Shown here: positions 61,234 to 64,000 of the stretch, piece by piece
Layout: each line of letters begins with the position of its first letter
Position numbering within the stretch: position 1 is the first letter of the stretch
Origin: Peribacillus simplex
Lineage (GTDB): Bacteria; Bacillota; Bacilli; Bacillales; DSM-1321
Length of the DNA: 64,000 nucleotides
Direction of reading: 5' to 3'
Assembly (NCBI RefSeq): GCF_001542915.1
Contig: NZ_LNNH01000039.1
Coordinates: 42,052-106,051, forward strand
Position numbers and translations under genes: made by a program
The notes under the pieces: model-generated
Told to the model about the DNA's origin: nothing
The model's database searches: none
The model's input: the letters and a program-made list of their open reading frames with translations, nothing else

Positions 61234-63156
61234 ATGATTACAGAAACGAAACAATTAACCCAACCGGCGGCGGCATGCAAAACGACCTGGTTGGAAAAGG
61301 CAAAACCACATATGGAACTTATCGCTGCTTTATTCAGCGGTTTATTGATAGTAGTGGGCTGGGTCCTTTCAAAGAATGGCATGGAATCCACCTCCATCGC
61401 CATTTACTTGGCCTCTTTCCTGATTGGCGGCTATGCCAAAGCAAAAGAAGGCATCGAAGATACGATTGCCGACCGCGAACTGAATGTTGAAATGCTGATG
61501 ATTCTAGCGGCCATCGGTTCGGCAATCATTGGCTATTGGACCGAAGGCGCGATATTGATATTCATATTTGCTTTAAGCGGTGCACTCGAAACGTACACGA
61601 TGAATAAAAGCCATAAAGAAATATCAGCTCTTATGGATCTGCAGCCGGAAGAAGCACTGCGCATCACAAACGGATATGAAGAAACCGTATCCGTTTCCCA
61701 GCTTCATATCGGGGATTTGATCTTGGTTAAACCAGGGGAGCGAGTGCCATCGGACGGAAAAATCATTGATGGACGTACAAATATCGATGAAGCCGCCATC
61801 ACTGGTGAATCAATCCCAGTCAGTAAATCATTGGATGATGAGGTATTTGCCGGAACGGTGAATCTTCGTGGCACGATTACCGTGGAAATTACCAAGCCAG
61901 CAAGTGAAACTTTATTTCAAAAAATCATTACTCTCGTGCAATCGGCTCAGAGCGAAAAGTCCCCTTCACAGCTGTTCATTGAACGGTTTGAAGGAACTTA
62001 CGTAAAGGTCGTATTGACTGTGGTGGGCTTGATGATGTTCCTGCCCCACTTCTTATTGGCTTGGAGCTGGACGGAAACTTTCTACAGGGCGATGATCCTG
62101 CTTGTTGTCGCTTCACCTTGTGCCCTTGTGGCTTCCATTATGCCCGCTACCTTATCCGCCATTTCAAACGGTGCCCGTCATGGCATATTATTTAAAGGCG
62201 GTATCCATTTGGAGAATCTGGGTAACCTTCAGGCTATCGCTTTAGACAAAACCGGCACATTGACAAAAGGAAAGCCAGAAGTAACCGATGTCATCATCCG
62301 TGAAGGTTTGACTGAAGAGGATTTCTTGTTCCATGTTGCATCCGTCGAAAATTATTCGAACCACCCACTGGCAACATCGATCGTACGTTATGCGAAACCA
62401 AAATTGGCCACTGACATCATTAAACCAGAAAATATGGAAGATATTTCAGGTAACGGTGTTCAAGCTTATCTCAACGGTGTGCTTTGGAAAATCGGAAAAG
62501 CTGATTTCGTCGGCCGAACTGAAGCTGAAAATTTCAACGAAGGCATTGCACTGACATTGGCGGAACAAGGAAAGACGATCGTTTATGCAAAAGACGACAA
62601 AGGGATTGCAGGTATACTTACCTTGAAGGATGTCGTGCGTGCAGAAACCATCGCCGCCATCGAGGCTCTAAAAAATGAAGGCATCCATACAGTGATGCTG
62701 ACAGGTGACGGGGAAAAGACTGCCAGGGCGATTGCTGCAGAGAGCCGAATTGATGGATATATCGCGGAATGCCTGCCTGAAACGAAAGTTCATGAAGTGA
62801 AAAGGCTGAAAGAGCAATTCGGCACTGTAGCCATGGTTGGGGATGGGATCAATGATGCACCTGCATTAGCAACCGCTTCTGTCGGAATTGCGATGGGTGA
62901 AGGGACGGATGTTGCCTTGGAGACAGCGGATGTCGTCCTGATGAAGAATGACCTGCCCCGCATTGCTGAAGCCGTCAAGCTATCAAAAAAAATGAATCGC
63001 ATCATCAAACAAAACGTCATTTTTTCGATTTCAGTCATCATGATCCTGATCGCCTCCAACTTCCTTCAATTCCTAGACCTGCCCTATGGCGTCATCGGTC
63101 ACGAAGGCAGCACGATTCTCGTTATCCTGAATAGCTTAAGGCTATTGAGAAACTAA
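61234..63156 (+). CDS. pfeT: P1B-4-type metal-transporting ATPase (PfeT/ZosA-like)
   Basis: The start at 61234 follows GGGAGGG. The 640-residue ATPase has ITGESIPVSKS near residue 195, the membrane metal motif SPC (VASPCALV) near residue 288, the phosphorylation site ALDKTGTLTKG near residue 340, GDGINDAPAL near residue 540 and the C-terminal HEGST. SPC with HEGxT defines the P1B-4 group. B. subtilis PfeT (formerly ZosA/YkvW) exports Fe(II) under PerR control, and the operator upstream agrees. There is no N-terminal HMA domain. Confidence 0.87.
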   Translation: MITETKQLTQPAAACKTTWLEKAKPHMELIAALFSGLLIVVGWVLSKNGMESTSIAIYLASFLIGGYAKAKEGIEDTIADRELNVEMLMILAAIGSAIIGYWTEGAILIFIFALSGALETYTMNKSHKEISALMDLQPEEALRITNGYEETVSVSQLHIGDLILVKPGERVPSDGKIIDGRTNIDEAAITGESIPVSKSLDDEVFAGTVNLRGTITVEITKPASETLFQKIITLVQSAQSEKSPSQLFIERFEGTYVKVVLTVVGLMMFLPHFLLAWSWTETFYRAMILLVVASPCALVASIMPATLSAISNGARHGILFKGGIHLENLGNLQAIALDKTGTLTKGKPEVTDVIIREGLTEEDFLFHVASVENYSNHPLATSIVRYAKPKLATDIIKPENMEDISGNGVQAYLNGVLWKIGKADFVGRTEAENFNEGIALTLAEQGKTIVYAKDDKGIAGILTLKDVVRAETIAAIEALKNEGIHTVMLTGDGEKTARAIAAESRIDGYIAECLPETKVHEVKRLKEQFGTVAMVGDGINDAPALATASVGIAMGEGTDVALETADVVLMKNDLPRIAEAVKLSKKMNRIIKQNVIFSISVIMILIASNFLQFLDLPYGVIGHEGSTILVILNSLRLLRN

Positions 63157-63160
63157 CTAA

Positions 63161-63187
63161 AAAAAGGAGCCCCAAGGCTCCTTTTTT
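63161..63187 (+). terminator. Terminator of pfeT
   Basis: AAAAAGGAGCC and GGCTCCTTTTT form a stem with a 4-base loop and a T tract, 5 bases after the stop codon. Confidence 0.88.
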
Positions 63188-63194
63188 CAGACTG

Positions 63195-63226
63195 TAGACA
63201 AACTCGATGAAAATCGAGTTTGTCTA
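63195..63226. repeat. 14-bp perfect inverted repeat at the IS boundary
   Basis: TAGACAAACTCGAT and its complement flank a GAAA tetraloop and TTTTT follows. It may be the end of the IS1182-like element or a terminator shielding the transposase from outside transcription. Confidence 0.55.
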
Positions 63227-63254
63227 TTTTTATGGCCTGTACAATTTAGACGTT

Positions 63255-63375
63255 GATTTCCACTCCAGGCACTCGCTTTCCGCGGGCGGTCGGGGAGCCT
63301 CCTCGGCTTTGCCTGCGGGGTCTCCCCTAGACGCGCTTTTCCCGCAGGAGTCTCGTACCTTCCGTTCCAATCAAC
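63255..63375. repeat. GC-rich IS-associated palindromic repeat
   Basis: The stretch from CCACTCCAGGCACTCGCTTT to TCTCGTACCTTCC contains complementary blocks (CGCGGG/CCCGC, GGGGAG/CTCCCC) and is much more GC-rich than its surroundings. Similar sequences are commonly found beside transposase genes in Bacillus genomes, from general knowledge. Confidence 0.5.
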
Positions 63376-63459
63376 TTTGTCTTACCTTTTAGATAGAACA
63401 CTTTTTACTGGAGTCATTTTTGTTTTAAAATTGAAGGATTAAAACTTGAGGTGATGAGG

Positions 63460-64000
63460 ATGCTTTCTAAACATGATTCTATTCAGCGAGATCAACTTGA
63501 AATGATTACTTTAGATCAACTGGTGCCACCGAACCATTTGGTTCGTAAAATGGAGGCTGCCATTGACTTCACTTTCATTTATGACTTGGTGAAAGATATG
63601 TACTCAGAGGTAGGACGCCCAAGTATTGATTCAGTTATTTTAGTTAAACTGACTTTCATTCAATATACCTTCGGTATTCGTTCCATGCGTAAAACGATTG
63701 AAGAAGTTGAAACCAATATGGCTTACCGTTGGTTCTTAGGCTATGGTTTCCATGATAAAGTACCTCATTTCTCTACGTTCGGAAAAAATTATGAGCGACG
63801 CTTTAAAGATACAGACCTGTTTGAACAGATTTTCTGTCGCATTTTAATGACAGCTGCTAATAAAAAGTTAATAAGTGTAGAACACGTTTTCGTGGATTCC
63901 CCACATGTGAAAGCCAGTGCGAATAAACGGAAATTTGAAAAGAAAATCGTTCGTAAAGAAACACGAGCGTATCAAGGACGTCTTCAAGAAGAAATCAATC
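63460..64000 (+). CDS. IS1182-family transposase, N-terminal part (cut by window edge)
   Basis: The ATG at 63460 follows GAGGTGAT. The visible 180 residues (MLSKHDSIQRDQLEMITLDQ, VPPNHLVRKMEAAIDFTFIYD, GRPSIDSVILVKLTFIQYTFGIRSMRKTIEEVETNMAYRWFLGY, HFSTFGKNYERRF, VFVDSPHVKASANK) follow the IS1182/DUF772 transposase pattern. DSPHVKASANK includes the first catalytic Asp of the DDE domain. No stop or frameshift is visible, so the element may be intact. Confidence 0.9.
   Translation, partial: MLSKHDSIQRDQLEMITLDQLVPPNHLVRKMEAAIDFTFIYDLVKDMYSEVGRPSIDSVILVKLTFIQYTFGIRSMRKTIEEVETNMAYRWFLGYGFHDKVPHFSTFGKNYERRFKDTDLFEQIFCRILMTAANKKLISVEHVFVDSPHVKASANKRKFEKKIVRKETRAYQGRLQEEIN

Larger units (their letters stand above)
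63190..64000 (+). mobile_element. IS1182-family insertion sequence, left part
   Basis: The element comprises the inverted repeat at 63195-63226, the GC-rich repeat and the transposase gene starting at 63460. The right end lies outside the window. The exact left boundary is not defined because no target duplication can be seen. Confidence 0.65.

Overview
The window looks like a chromosomal segment of a mesophilic, endospore-forming Bacillaceae bacterium, probably Peribacillus or a close relative. This is inferred from gene content and order: gene pairs and blocks match Bacillus subtilis (glcU-gdh, the ytm/tcy sulfur cluster, yfjN-yfjO-yfjP-pdaA, yfkAB-yfkD-yfkE-yfkF), Shine-Dalgarno sequences are strong, base composition is moderate, and two promoters have near-consensus sigma-A boxes. 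No rRNA, tRNA or CRISPR array was seen.

Layout. 1-989: end of a glucose uptake gene plus glucose 1-dehydrogenase. 1178-10352: an S-alkylcysteine/cystine-type sulfur salvage cluster on the minus strand (LysR regulator, two flavin monooxygenases, a glutaredoxin-like protein, two GNAT acetyltransferases, a complete amino-acid ABC transporter and an M20 deacetylase). 10582-25351: a formate dehydrogenase and molybdenum-cofactor island. It contains a small DUF1641/HMA-like/double-CxxC operon, an orphan molybdate permease modB, PsiE and DUF2294 proteins, the formate dehydrogenase catalytic subunit with its DUF1641 partner, and moaD, moaE, moeA, moeB/thiF, moaC, moaA, fdhD and an Mrp/SalA-type ATPase. 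25492-30807: two amino-acid permeases and a DUF3311/sodium-solute symporter pair. 31036-40393: a ROK-regulated ABC importer with an argininosuccinate-lyase-like enzyme, divergent from a large secreted PIG-L deacetylase. 40867-47899: a glutamine-type ABC transporter, a methyl-accepting chemotaxis protein, a decayed M20 peptidase and a YfcC transporter. 48028-60896: housekeeping genes mostly syntenic with the B. subtilis yfj/yfk region. 61234-64000: a P1B-type metal ATPase with an iron-type operator, then the start of an IS1182-like element.

The most notable observation is a duplicated 5' leader. The minus-strand formate dehydrogenase gene (leader about 17959-18165) and the first gene of the Moco biosynthesis operon (leader about 25053-25316) have alignable promoters with identical 17-bp spacing, an alignable roughly 150-nt leader and an intrinsic terminator before the start codon. 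A conserved upstream segment can pair with the 5' arm of the terminator, and one base pair of that alternative helix covaries between the two copies. This is what a transcription-attenuating riboswitch or antitermination element would look like, coupling Moco synthesis to its main consumer. I do not recognise it as a known class from the sequence.

How the genes fit together: the Moco operon makes the cofactor, modB would import molybdate, FdhD sulfurates the cofactor, and the formate dehydrogenase with DUF1641 partners uses it. The sulfur cluster would import modified cysteines, acetylate them, oxidise the thioether and deacetylate the product. The ROK cluster would import an unknown amino-acid-like substrate and cleave a C-N bond.
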